The notes under the pieces are model-generated. The model was given only the letters and a program-made list of their open reading frames with translations, made no database searches and was not told the DNA's origin. From assembly GCA_964634795.1 (NCBI GenBank), contig CAZWLL010000050.1:1-14833 (forward strand): 14,833 bases of DNA. Reading direction: 5' to 3'. The DNA is from UMGS1696 sp964634795 (lineage in GTDB: Bacteria; Bacillota; Clostridia; Oscillospirales; CAG-272). Shown here piece after piece: positions 5,812 through 13,860 of the stretch; the stretch's first letter is position 1, and each line of letters opens with the position of its first letter. The position numbers and the translations under genes were made by a program.

Positions 5812-7826
5812 GCATACGGATTGCCTCTCACGCAGGCTTCTGCTTCGGTGTGCAGAGAGCGGTCAGCCGTCTCGAAACAGCCGTAAAGGAAGCGAACGGC
5901 ACACCGCGCCGCGTTTACACTCTCGGCAAAATAATACACAACACCCACTACACCGAGCATGTGCGCGAAATGGGAGTCGAGGAGATATCGCGCGGAGATA
6001 TACCCGACATAATCCGCCGCGCGGATTCGGGTGAGAAAATAACCGTTGTCATACGCGCTCACGGAGAAATAAAGGAAATATCCGATGCTCTTTACTCATG
6101 CGCCGAAAGGAACAGTGCTTTCAAGCTGATTGACGGCACCTGCCCGTATGTGCGCAAGGTCAGAGACATCGCGCGCGAAAATTCGGGAGACGGCAAGGTA
6201 TTTCTGCTTCTCGGAAACGCCGCGCACCCCGAGGTTGAGGGAATAATGAGCTGCGCGGAGGGAGAAAAGTATGTATTTCCCGACGAAAAATCCCTCGAAA
6301 ACGCCGCAAATTCGTTAAATACCGCCAATTTTTGTGCAAAAACGCTATCTATAGCAGCGCAAACCACACAAAATTTAGAGGAATGGAAAAAAAGTATAAA
6401 TTTTATCAAAAAGGTATATACAAACGCTTTAATTTTTGATACAATATGTAATGTGACCCAAATGCGCCAGGAAGAATGTTCCGCTCTCGCGAAAGAATCG
6501 GACGTGATGATAGTAATAGGCTGCAAAGACAGCTCAAACTCAATGAAGCTGTACGATATCGCTCGTACATCCTGTAAGCGCACATATTTTATCGAAGGAA
6601 TAGACGACTGCCCGAAGATAGACGTCACAGATTTAAAAGTGTCAATAACTGCCGGCGCGTCAACGCCGTACAGTTTAATACAGGAGGTATATAAAACCAT
6701 GAACGAGCAAAATGAAAACTTTGCCGAACTTCTCGAGTCATCACTTAAAACTTTAAATACAGGAGATATCGTCGAAGGCGTTATTACGTCAATCTCTCAG
6801 AATGAGATTCATGTTGACCTCGGTGCCAAGACCACCGGCGTGATTGTTCACGACAAGGCTACAGACGACCCGTCAGCTAAGCTTGACGCTCTCTACAAGG
6901 TAGGAGACGTAATCAAAGCTAAAGTAGTTAAAGTAAGCGACATCGACGGAATCGCTACTCTCGACAAGACAAGAGTGGATTCCGAATCCAACTGGAACAA
7001 GATTGTCGAAGCAAGCACAACAGGCGAAACACTTGAAGGCAAGATTGTCGAAGCCGTAAAGGGCGGAGTTATCATCTCCATCAACTCCGTAAGAGTATTC
7101 ATCCCCGCATCACTCACAGGCGTTCCGAAGGACGGAGACCTCTCCACTCTCGTAGGAACAACACAGAAGGTTAAGATCATCGAAATCAAGACCGACAGAA
7201 AGAGAGCATACGCATCCATCCGTGCCGTTCTCCGTGAAGAGAAAAAGGCTAAGGAAGAAGCTTTCTGGAATGCAATCGAAGAAGGCAAGGAATTCGACGG
7301 AGAGGTTAAGAGCCTCACAGATTTCGGCGCATTCGTAGATCTCGGCGGTGTTGACGGTATGGTTCATACATCCGAGCTTTCCTGGAGAAGAATCAAGCAT
7401 CCTTCCGACGTTGTTAAGGTAGGAGACAAGATTCACGTATATGTAAAGTCCTTCGACCGTGAAAAGGGCAGAATTTCCCTCGGCTACAAGACAGAGGAAA
7501 TGAACCCCTGGTACATCTTCACACAGAAGTACGCTGTAGGCGATACAGCTGACGTAAAGATTGTCAGCCTCATGCCCTTCGGCGCATTCGCAGAAATCGT
7601 TCCCGGCTGCGACGGACTTATCCACATCAGCCAGATAGCAGGCCACAAGATCGCAAAGCCCGAAGACGAGCTTCAGGTAGGTCAGGAAGTTAAGGCTAAG
7701 ATCACGGCTATCGATGAAGAGAACCACAAGGTAAGCCTTTCCATTCGCGCTCTTCTCGAAGAAGCTGCAGAAGATAACGAAAATGCAGAAGCTTCCGAAG
7801 CAACAGAAGCCGGCGACGAGGAATAA
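5808..7826 (+). CDS. ispH-rpsA: IspH - ribosomal protein S1 fusion (HMBPP reductase / S1)
   Basis: A 672-residue two-part protein. Residues 1 to about 297 are IspH, the iron-sulfur enzyme that reduces HMBPP to IPP and DMAPP in the last step of the MEP isoprenoid pathway. Its three cluster cysteines are present: Cys12 (GFCFGV), Cys112 (GTCPYVRKV) and Cys214 (ICNVTQMRQEE). So are His44, His85, His140 and Glu142 (HPEVEG), the SSN triad (242-244) and Ser285. Residues about 300-672 carry four S1 RNA-binding domains (about 318-388, 404-474, 495-563, 578-648) and an acidic tail. This fusion is known in Clostridia. The ATG overlaps the plsC stop. Inside, an AGGAGG site and ATG at the domain joint could also start S1 alone (375 aa). 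Codon use shifts at the same point: the S1 half favours AAG, GCT, GTA and CTC like the ribosomal genes. A terminator follows. Confidence 0.95.
   Translation: MSIRIASHAGFCFGVQRAVSRLETAVKEANGTPRRVYTLGKIIHNTHYTEHVREMGVEEISRGDIPDIIRRADSGEKITVVIRAHGEIKEISDALYSCAERNSAFKLIDGTCPYVRKVRDIARENSGDGKVFLLLGNAAHPEVEGIMSCAEGEKYVFPDEKSLENAANSLNTANFCAKTLSIAAQTTQNLEEWKKSINFIKKVYTNALIFDTICNVTQMRQEECSALAKESDVMIVIGCKDSSNSMKLYDIARTSCKRTYFIEGIDDCPKIDVTDLKVSITAGASTPYSLIQEVYKTMNEQNENFAELLESSLKTLNTGDIVEGVITSISQNEIHVDLGAKTTGVIVHDKATDDPSAKLDALYKVGDVIKAKVVKVSDIDGIATLDKTRVDSESNWNKIVEASTTGETLEGKIVEAVKGGVIISINSVRVFIPASLTGVPKDGDLSTLVGTTQKVKIIEIKTDRKRAYASIRAVLREEKKAKEEAFWNAIEEGKEFDGEVKSLTDFGAFVDLGGVDGMVHTSELSWRRIKHPSDVVKVGDKIHVYVKSFDREKGRISLGYKTEEMNPWYIFTQKYAVGDTADVKIVSLMPFGAFAEIVPGCDGLIHISQIAGHKIAKPEDELQVGQEVKAKITAIDEENHKVSLSIRALLEEAAEDNENAEASEATEAGDEE
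6417..6445 (+). promoter_or_regulatory. Possible internal promoter for the S1 half
   Basis: TATACA (6417-6422), a 17-bp spacer and TACAAT (6440-6445) preceded by TG at 6437-6438 (extended -10). It sits in an unusually AT-rich island (about 6305-6460) within the otherwise balanced ispH sequence, about 250 bp before the internal S1 start. Promoter-like strings arise easily in AT-rich DNA, so this is a hypothesis. Confidence 0.35.
6682..6701 (+). promoter_or_regulatory. Internal ribosome binding site and ATG at the IspH/S1 joint
   Basis: AGGAGG (6682-6687) is followed 11 nt later by ATG (6699-6701), in frame with the fusion at residue 298 and exactly between the IspH and S1 parts. The preceding coding sequence must carry it as the codons for Gln-Glu-Val. 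It would produce a 375-residue free S1 protein. The spacing is a little long but within the working range. Confidence 0.6.
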
Positions 7827-7841
7827 TCCGAATTTAAATTA

Positions 7842-7877
7842 ACGGGAAAAAACTATAACGGTTTTTTTCCGTTTTTT
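7842..7877 (+). terminator. Intrinsic terminator after ispH-rpsA
   Basis: ACGGGAAAAAAC (7842-7853) pairs, with one mismatch or bulge, with GGTTTTTTTCCGT (7860-7872), and TTTTTT runs to 7877. It closes the regulator-to-S1 operon 15 bp after the stop. It ends only 17 bp before the next start codon. Confidence 0.8.
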
Positions 7878-7894
7878 AATATCGAAAATTATTT

Positions 7895-8746
7895 ATGAAG
7901 AAAAAGACGCTTCCGATTTGCCTCGCAGCATTTATTACCGCAGCGATTATTGCCGTCATGCCCTCTCTTCTCGTCTCATGCGGAGGATACGGGGCGCCTC
8001 AGATCAGCATCTCCTTCGATGAAATCATTCACGCGGGCGGAGAGCTGTGGGGTGTCGACAGTGAGGGAACATATCGTTCGTTTTTAGGTTCGAATTCACT
8101 TGAAGGACTTGAAAACTGCGCGGCAAACGGGTATAATGCAATTGAGCTTGACTTCAGCTTCACATCCGACGGACACCTCGTATGCATACATGACTGGAGC
8201 TCGGAATATATAGACACCATCGAAACGGGTACGCCCCTGACATATGATGAATTCATGTCGTCGAAAATATTCTGGAACTTCACTCCGCTTGATATAGAGA
8301 CGGTCGGCGTCTTCATGGAAGAGCATCCGGACGTATATATTATAACGGACATTAAGGAAAGCTTTTCCGACGCGGTTGACGCGATAGCCGCAGCTCTGCC
8401 GGAGCTGAAGGACAGAATAGTCGTACAGATTTACTCTGAGGACGACTACGACATCGCGTCCGGCGCGGGATTTTCGAACATAATATACACACTGTATCGC
8501 CTTGACTGGCAAAGCAAGACCGACACGGACGCGCTTATAAAGTTCGAGCGAAGTCACCCGCTCATCGGCTTCACGTTTGCGAAGGAGCTGTGCGACGAGA
8601 AAAATTATGTAAGCAAGCTGAGCAAGGCAGGAGTTCCGCTGTACGTTCACACTGTAAACGATTCGGCGGAAATACAGAAATATCGCGCATTGGGCGTGTA
8701 CGGCGTTTATACGGATAAAATATCGGACGCCGACACTCCCGATTAA
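7895..8746 (+). CDS. GDPD-family phosphodiesterase lipoprotein
   Basis: Probably an extracytoplasmic glycerophosphodiester phosphodiesterase-like enzyme that would cleave glycerophosphodiesters to glycerol-3-phosphate and an alcohol. The signal peptide ends in a textbook lipobox, LVSC, with the lipidated Cys at residue 29. Catalytic-type motifs of the TIM-barrel family are visible: His46 in IIHAGGE, Glu84 and Asp86 in AIELDFSFTSDGH, and the general acid/base HD pair at 99-100 (CIHDW). The usual HRG opening is HAG here, so the first Arg is missing; the real substrate may differ from classic GlpQ. The length is 283 aa. There is no recognisable Shine-Dalgarno sequence before the ATG, which lies 17 bp after a terminator. 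Later in-frame starts would lose the signal peptide. The next gene, GH2, starts 36 bp downstream. Confidence 0.82.
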   Translation: MKKKTLPICLAAFITAAIIAVMPSLLVSCGGYGAPQISISFDEIIHAGGELWGVDSEGTYRSFLGSNSLEGLENCAANGYNAIELDFSFTSDGHLVCIHDWSSEYIDTIETGTPLTYDEFMSSKIFWNFTPLDIETVGVFMEEHPDVYIITDIKESFSDAVDAIAAALPELKDRIVVQIYSEDDYDIASGAGFSNIIYTLYRLDWQSKTDTDALIKFERSHPLIGFTFAKELCDEKNYVSKLSKAGVPLYVHTVNDSAEIQKYRALGVYGVYTDKISDADTPD

Positions 8747-8782
8747 ACAAAACCAAAACATTATTTTCAGGAGGATTATAAA

Positions 8783-10510
8783 ATGTCTATTCCAAGAAAC
8801 GAATACCCCCGTCCGACCCTGCGCCGTGACGACAAAACATGGCTCAACTTAAACGGTCAATGGGAATTTGCGTTCGACTTCGGCAACTCGGGACGCGACA
8901 GAAAAATGTGGGAAGCCCCGAAATACGATCACGAAATCACAGTTCCGTTCGTTCCCGAATCAAAGCTTTCCGGTATCGAATATGTTGATTTCATCCCCGC
9001 ATGCTGGTACAGAAGAGAAGTTACTCTTCCCGAAGACTGGTGCACGGAATGCGGCAAGGTTCTTCTTCACTTCGGTGCGGTTGACTACTATTCCGAAATC
9101 AGAGTTAACGGCGAGCTTGCAGGCACACATCGCGGCGGCTACACTCCCTTCGTACTCGACATCACAAAGCTCTTAAAGTGCGGTTCAAACACAATCTCCG
9201 TATTCGCGGAGGACAACGGACACAGCAGTCTCCAGCCGACAGGCAAGCAGACCTACAACAGCTACTACAACAACGGCTGCTGCTACACTCGCTGCACAGG
9301 TATCTGGCAGACAGTATGGATGGAATACGTTCCGAAGGACTACATTAAGAACGTAAAAATCACTCCCGACATCGACAACGGCAAGATTGATGTAGTTGTA
9401 TCTCTCGAAGGCGACAACTCCTCCGTATCCGAGGTTAAGGCTGTCGCTAAGCTCGACGGATTCACGGTATCCGAAACCGTTGCTAAGGTTTGCGGCAAGT
9501 ACGCTCAGTTCGAGCTTCCCATTCCCGATGCTAAGCTTTGGTCTCTCGAAACACCTACTCTTTACGATCTCGAGCTTGCGGCAGGCAAGGATATCGCCGT
9601 TGCTTACTTCGGAATGAGAAGTGTTCGCATTAACGGCTACGCTATCGAGCTTAACCACAAGCCCGTATATCAGCGTCTTGTTCTCGACCAGGGATATTTC
9701 CCGGACGGAATTTACACAGCTAAGTCAGACGAAGACCTCAAGCATGACATAGAGCTCTCCAAGGCTGCGGGCTTCAACGGCGCGCGTATGCATATGAAGG
9801 TATTCGAGCCCAGATTCCTGTATCACGCAGACAAGCTCGGTTATCTCCTTTGGGGCGAATTCGCAAACTGGGGTCTCGACGAATCCAATCCCGCCGCTCT
9901 TCTCTCCATTCTTCCCGAATGGCTCACAGAGCTTGAAAGAGATTATAACCATCCGTCAATCGTAGGCTGGTGTCCCTTCAATGAAACAGGCGAAAGACGC
10001 AACAAGGATACCTTTAAGGTTATGTACAACACAACACGTGCTATCGATCCCATGCGTCCCATCATCGACACATCCGGTTATGTACACGTCATCACCGATA
10101 TTTACGACGTACATAATTACGAACAGGATCCCGCTAAGTTCGCAGAAGCATTCAAGGCTCTCATCACAGGCGAAGGCTCTCCGTTCATCAACAATCCCAG
10201 ACATGAAAAGTACGAAGGACAGCCTTACTTTGTATCCGAGTTCGGCGGTACATACTGGAACATCGACGAAGATCCGTCCGCAGCATGGGGCTACGGCAAG
10301 GCTCCTCAGTCTCTCGAGGAATTCTATGAGAGATTCGAAGGCCTCGTAAACGTACTTCTCGACAATCCCAAGATGTGCGCATTCTGCTATACACAGCTCA
10401 CAGACGTATACCAGGAAAAGAACGGTATTTACGCATTCGACAGAAGAGCTAAGTTCGACCTTGACAGACTCCACAAGATTATGTCAAGAAAAGCCGCTAT
10501 CGAAAAGTAA
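8783..10510 (+). CDS. Glycoside hydrolase family 2 (beta-galactosidase/beta-glucuronidase type)
   Basis: A cytoplasmic retaining beta-glycosidase of family GH2. The domains run in order: a sugar-binding jelly-roll (about 14-182, with WLNLNGQWEF at 20-29 and TGIWQTVW at 172-179), an Ig-like beta-sandwich (about 183-283), and a TIM barrel (about 284-575). The acid/base is Glu401 in CPFNETGE (397-404) and the nucleophile is Glu486 in VSEFGGTYW (484-492). At 575 aa it is short for a LacZ and nearer the beta-glucuronidase length; the specificity (galactoside, glucuronide, mannoside or other) cannot be read from the motifs. There is no signal peptide. A strong AGGAGG (8769-8774) lies 8 nt before the ATG. 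Codon choice resembles that of the ribosomal protein genes in the window (AAG, GCT, CTC, CTT, GTA favoured), implying high expression. A terminator follows. Confidence 0.93.
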   Translation: MSIPRNEYPRPTLRRDDKTWLNLNGQWEFAFDFGNSGRDRKMWEAPKYDHEITVPFVPESKLSGIEYVDFIPACWYRREVTLPEDWCTECGKVLLHFGAVDYYSEIRVNGELAGTHRGGYTPFVLDITKLLKCGSNTISVFAEDNGHSSLQPTGKQTYNSYYNNGCCYTRCTGIWQTVWMEYVPKDYIKNVKITPDIDNGKIDVVVSLEGDNSSVSEVKAVAKLDGFTVSETVAKVCGKYAQFELPIPDAKLWSLETPTLYDLELAAGKDIAVAYFGMRSVRINGYAIELNHKPVYQRLVLDQGYFPDGIYTAKSDEDLKHDIELSKAAGFNGARMHMKVFEPRFLYHADKLGYLLWGEFANWGLDESNPAALLSILPEWLTELERDYNHPSIVGWCPFNETGERRNKDTFKVMYNTTRAIDPMRPIIDTSGYVHVITDIYDVHNYEQDPAKFAEAFKALITGEGSPFINNPRHEKYEGQPYFVSEFGGTYWNIDEDPSAAWGYGKAPQSLEEFYERFEGLVNVLLDNPKMCAFCYTQLTDVYQEKNGIYAFDRRAKFDLDRLHKIMSRKAAIEK

Positions 10511-10543
10511 TTTGAATCGATATACGACACGATAAAATAAAAG

Positions 10544-10583
10544 AAAACCGAGATACGGCGCTTATGCCGTGTCTCGGTTTTTT
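10544..10583. terminator. Bidirectional intrinsic terminator
   Basis: AAAACCGAGATACGGC (10544-10559) pairs with GCCGTGTCTCGGTTTT (10566-10581), with one G-T wobble. TTTTTT follows on the plus strand, and a TTTTCTTTTATTTT tract follows on the minus strand. It serves GH2 from the left and the lipoprotein gene (stop at 10594) from the right. Confidence 0.9.
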
Positions 10584-10593
10584 ATGTCGGATA

Positions 10594-11428
10594 TTATTTA
10601 ACCTCGCACTCGTCGTTCATCCCCGTGACCTCGACCTCGGGAACAGGCTGCGGAGGCAGCTCGTATACTGTCTCGTCATCGTATATCAGTCTCTGCTCAC
10701 TGTTTTCGGCGGTTTCGACCGTGTCAGCCGTGTCATCGACAGCGGATGCTTCCGTCTCTGTCTTTTCAAACGAAAGCTCCTCGGTCTCACCCGATGTGTT
10801 CTCCTCAGTCGGCGGTATTGTTTCAAGCGGAGCCTCCGTTTCAGGCTCATCTCCGCCCGTCACCGTTACCCTGCACTTCGGAGTCAGCATTTCTCCGCTC
10901 GGCAGTACGGCGCAAATGTATGTCTCCCCCACACCTGCAGCCGTTACCTTATAGTATATAATGCTGTTGTCCCATACATAATCGAATGCTGCCGATGCGA
11001 CTTTTTCGTTTTCGCTGATAAAAAACACGTCCGCCCCGCTGAAATCGTCCGATGCGTAATCGATGTATACATAGCTCTCCGCCACCTCACCGGGAAGCAT
11101 TGTGAGCTCGTTTTCCGCTGACGGAGACAGCGCAGCCGTTTCGGTTTCTTCGNNNNNNNNNNNNNNNNNNNNNNNNNNNNNNNNNNNNNNNNNNNNNNNN
11201 NNNNNNNNNNNNNNNNNNNNNNNNNNNNNNNNNNNNNNNNNNNNNNNNNNNNTCAAGCTCTGCTTCAAGCTCTGCTTGCCCGTCCTTATCGTCGACAAGG
11301 CTGCTTTCCTCAGATGCAGATGCCTGACCCTCGATGTATTCGGAATTTTCCGAGCTTAAATCGGCACAGCCGACAAGCGTAATTGCGGTACATAAAAATA
11401 TACCGATAAATAAAGCTTTGTTTTTCAT
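10594..11428 (-). CDS. Lipoprotein with Ig-like domain, interrupted by an assembly gap
   Basis: I do not recognise a named protein. The N-terminal part (start at 11428) opens MKNKALFIGIFLCTAITLVGC, a signal peptide with lipobox LVGC (Cys21), then an acidic Ser/Glu linker running into a repeated AELE stretch at the gap. After the gap comes a segment resembling a bacterial Ig-like beta-sandwich (LTMLPGEVAESYVYIDYAS ... GVGETYICAVLPSGEM ... CRVTVTGG), then a long Glu/Thr/Ser-rich tail ending at 10594. With 100 N the two halves are out of frame, but the known bases total 735 (245 codons), so they join in frame if the true gap is a multiple of three. It starts 9 bp after the GH36 stop without a clear ribosome binding site, so coupling to GH36 is likely. 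Probably surface exposed; function unknown. Confidence 0.7.
11153..11252. other. Assembly gap (100 N)
   Basis: Exactly 100 N, the common placeholder for a scaffold gap of unknown size. It breaks the lipoprotein gene. Any reading frame carried across it is artificial. Confidence 0.97.
11253..11276. repeat. 12-bp tandem repeat at the gap edge
   Basis: TCAAGCTCTGCT occurs twice in tandem (11253-11264 and 11265-11276), directly next to the gap. On the minus strand it encodes the tetrapeptide repeat AELE. A longer array of these units inside the gap would explain why assembly failed here. Confidence 0.75.
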
Positions 11429-11437
11429 AATAATCAG

Positions 11438-13687
11438 TTAAATTAAATCGTTTCGGCGGCGCATAAAATGCAGCACAACCGAATCTCCGTCGCGGTAATT
11501 TCTCGAGAGATTAAGTCCCGCCTTCATCAGTGTGTCCCCGTGATAAATTTTTCCGCTGCTCTCATCGATATACTCGGCATTCGGATCAAGTCCGTGCAGC
11601 TTTACAAAATATACCGGATGGACGGAGGTACGAATCACTACAAACGTAAACAGCGCTTCGGACTTATCCTCTGATACATACATCCATGCGGCGCACTTTC
11701 CCGTTTTTCCGTTGTATGTGTCGGACGGCATAATAAGCCTGTACAGCTCTCCTCTGTTTATCACATTGTAAAACCTGTGATAATCCCCTACCTGACGGCG
11801 TATCATATCTCTTTCGCTGTCACCGAGCTTCGTCAAATCAAGCTCGTACCCGAACGCGCCTGCCATTGCCACGTTTCCTCTCGTGGCAAATGAGCTTTCC
11901 CTTCCCGTCTGATGATTAGGCGACGCCGATACGTGACAGCTCATGGATGACGCGGGATATACCATCGATGTGCCGAGCTGTATGTCAAGCCTCTCCATGG
12001 CATCCGTATCGTCGCTCGTCCAGAACTGCGGCGAATAGTACAGCATAGCGGGATCGTATCTTCCGCCGCCGCTCGAGCATCCCTCAAATAGTATATGCGG
12101 ATATGCCGATGTCAGTCTCTCGAGCAGGTCGTACAGTCCGAGGACATATCTGTGGAAAATCTCCCCTCCGCGCTCCTCCTCGAGCGTCAAGCTTCCCGCC
12201 TCGGTAAGGTTGCGGTTGAAATCCCACTTTACATACTCTATATTCGCGGAATCGAGAACGGATGATATGGTATCGAATAGGTATGAACGCACATCCTCAC
12301 GGGTCATGTCGAGAACATACTGGCTTCTCGATATGGATTTATCACGTCCGTTGGTCATAAGACACCAGTCGGGGTGCTTCTCGTACAGCTCGCTCACGGG
12401 GGATATCATCTCGGGCTCAAACCATATTCCGAATTTCAGCCCCAGTCCGTTTATTTTATCAACCAGCGGCTTAAGTCCGCCCTTCAGCTTTTCTTTGTTG
12501 ACAAACCAGTCTCCGAGTGATGAGCGGTCGTCGTTTCTTTTGCCGAACCAGCCGTCATCCATAACAAGCATCTCAATACCGCACGACGCGGCGTCCTTCG
12601 CGATAGCGAGCAGCTTTTCGTCATCGAACGCGAAATAGGTCGCCTCCCAGTTGTTGACAAGTATCGGTCTCTCACGGTCAGCCCACTCTCCGCGGCAAAG
12701 ATGCTCACGATACAGCTTATGATATACACGCGACATTTTGCCTATTCCCTCATCGGAAATCACAATGACAGCCTCGGGAGTAACAAACTCCTCGCCGACA
12801 CCGAGCTTCCAATCGAATCCGTCGGGAGCTATTCCAGCCATTACACGCACGGAACCGAACGGATCGGTGTCGCATGCAATGTCGAAGTTTCCCGAGTAAA
12901 CAAGAGAAAATCCCACGGCAAGTCCGTATTCCTCGGTGGTTTCCTTCGTAACAAGAGCCGCGAAGGGATTGTGATGGTGGCTTGACGCTCCCCTTCTGCT
13001 TGATACGGATACTGAGCCGTGGCAAAGCGGCGTTCTCTCCGCATGACGTTCCCTGCCCCAGGTTCCCCACAAATGCAGCAGCTGAGCCTCGGGCTCGACC
13101 GACACGAAATCCACCGACGCGCTGTACGCGCGAAGAATATGCGCCTCCGACTGCGACCCGTTGCGTATTACAGTGCGGCGGCATACAGCGGGAAAATCAC
13201 GCATGACGGAATAATACAAATCGTATTCCATGCCGCTTGCCGAATCTGAGCAATGAAGCACAAGAGTGTCGCATTCATCGCCGTCCGCGTATACCGCGGG
13301 ACATGAGTCAACCCTCGGCTTTCCCGCGATTATCTCGTACGAATCATAGCGCAAAGCCGTATTAGGAGCGGACGCCGACTGTCTCGCCGTGTTTGTGCGT
13401 GCCTTTACCATTACCGCGGACGGTCTGAAGTCTCCCGTACCGTATGCGGGATACTCAAACGGCGCGATATCACATGAAAACCATCCCTCGGGAGTATCGG
13501 CAGGTCTCGGAACAACCGAGTCATGCCCAACCTTTACAAGCAGATACTCCGTGTCGTCATCGGATATCGCCGCGCCTGCGTACAGGTGAAGCACGAATCC
13601 GTGAAAAATCTCAATAATGTATGACGCGTCTCCCGCGCGCAAATGAAAAACAGGCTCGCCGAGCGATGTTTTCGATATCTTTATCAT
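11438..13687 (-). CDS. Alpha-galactosidase, glycoside hydrolase family 36
   Basis: Hydrolyses terminal alpha-1,6-galactosides such as melibiose and raffinose-type sugars. The 749 residues fit the long bacterial GH36 type (AgaN/RafA-like): an N-terminal beta-supersandwich (about 1-330), a TIM barrel (about 331-660) and a C-terminal beta domain. Diagnostic stretches include VNNWEATYF (344-352), MDDGWFGKRNDD (376-387), the nucleophile Asp489 in YVKWDFNRN (485-493), FEGCSSGGGRYD (534-545) and the acid/base Asp559 in FWTSDDTDA (555-563). No signal peptide, so cytoplasmic. The start has GAGAGG about 8 nt upstream and a near-consensus promoter at 13721-13750. It leads a two-gene minus-strand unit with the lipoprotein. 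No transporter for its substrate is adjacent; the solute-binding protein at the left end of the window is 9 kb away, and a link to it is speculation. The gene symbol (aga/rafA/melA) is left open. Confidence 0.95.
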   Translation of the reverse strand: MIKISKTSLGEPVFHLRAGDASYIIEIFHGFVLHLYAGAAISDDDTEYLLVKVGHDSVVPRPADTPEGWFSCDIAPFEYPAYGTGDFRPSAVMVKARTNTARQSASAPNTALRYDSYEIIAGKPRVDSCPAVYADGDECDTLVLHCSDSASGMEYDLYYSVMRDFPAVCRRTVIRNGSQSEAHILRAYSASVDFVSVEPEAQLLHLWGTWGRERHAERTPLCHGSVSVSSRRGASSHHHNPFAALVTKETTEEYGLAVGFSLVYSGNFDIACDTDPFGSVRVMAGIAPDGFDWKLGVGEEFVTPEAVIVISDEGIGKMSRVYHKLYREHLCRGEWADRERPILVNNWEATYFAFDDEKLLAIAKDAASCGIEMLVMDDGWFGKRNDDRSSLGDWFVNKEKLKGGLKPLVDKINGLGLKFGIWFEPEMISPVSELYEKHPDWCLMTNGRDKSISRSQYVLDMTREDVRSYLFDTISSVLDSANIEYVKWDFNRNLTEAGSLTLEEERGGEIFHRYVLGLYDLLERLTSAYPHILFEGCSSGGGRYDPAMLYYSPQFWTSDDTDAMERLDIQLGTSMVYPASSMSCHVSASPNHQTGRESSFATRGNVAMAGAFGYELDLTKLGDSERDMIRRQVGDYHRFYNVINRGELYRLIMPSDTYNGKTGKCAAWMYVSEDKSEALFTFVVIRTSVHPVYFVKLHGLDPNAEYIDESSGKIYHGDTLMKAGLNLSRNYRDGDSVVLHFMRRRNDLI

Positions 13688-13720
13688 GTTTTAAGCCTCT
13701 CGAATCGTTATTGTAAATTC

Positions 13721-13750
13721 AGTATACTACATTTCGGGCGAAGCTGTCAA
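13721..13750 (-). promoter_or_regulatory. Sigma-A promoter of the GH36 gene
   Basis: On the minus strand: TTGACA (13750-13745), an 18-bp spacer and TATACT (13726-13721). The -35 is a perfect match and the -10 matches 5 of 6. Transcription would start near 13714, giving a leader of about 27 nt. No obvious operator or catabolite-control site was recognised beside it. Confidence 0.85.
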
Positions 13751-13831
13751 GCATATAATACGCCGAAAGGGAGAAAACAAGAGATTTCGTGAGCCAAATT
13801 AAAATATTTTGCTTTTTTGTCATCAAACCCC

Positions 13832-13860
13832 TTGACAAAGGAGCGGTGCGGTGCTATAAT
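13832..13860 (+). promoter_or_regulatory. Consensus sigma-A promoter of rplM-rpsI
   Basis: TTGACA (13832-13837), a 17-bp spacer and TATAAT (13855-13860): a perfect consensus promoter, as expected for ribosomal protein genes. The leader of roughly 45 nt up to the ATG shows no convincing stem-loop, so an L13-type leader structure is not called. Confidence 0.93.

Noticed and set aside
10594..11428. Frameshift or two separate genes
   Set aside because: The frame break depends entirely on the arbitrary 100 N. The flanks fit one frame if the gap is a multiple of three, and only the right part has a start and signal peptide.
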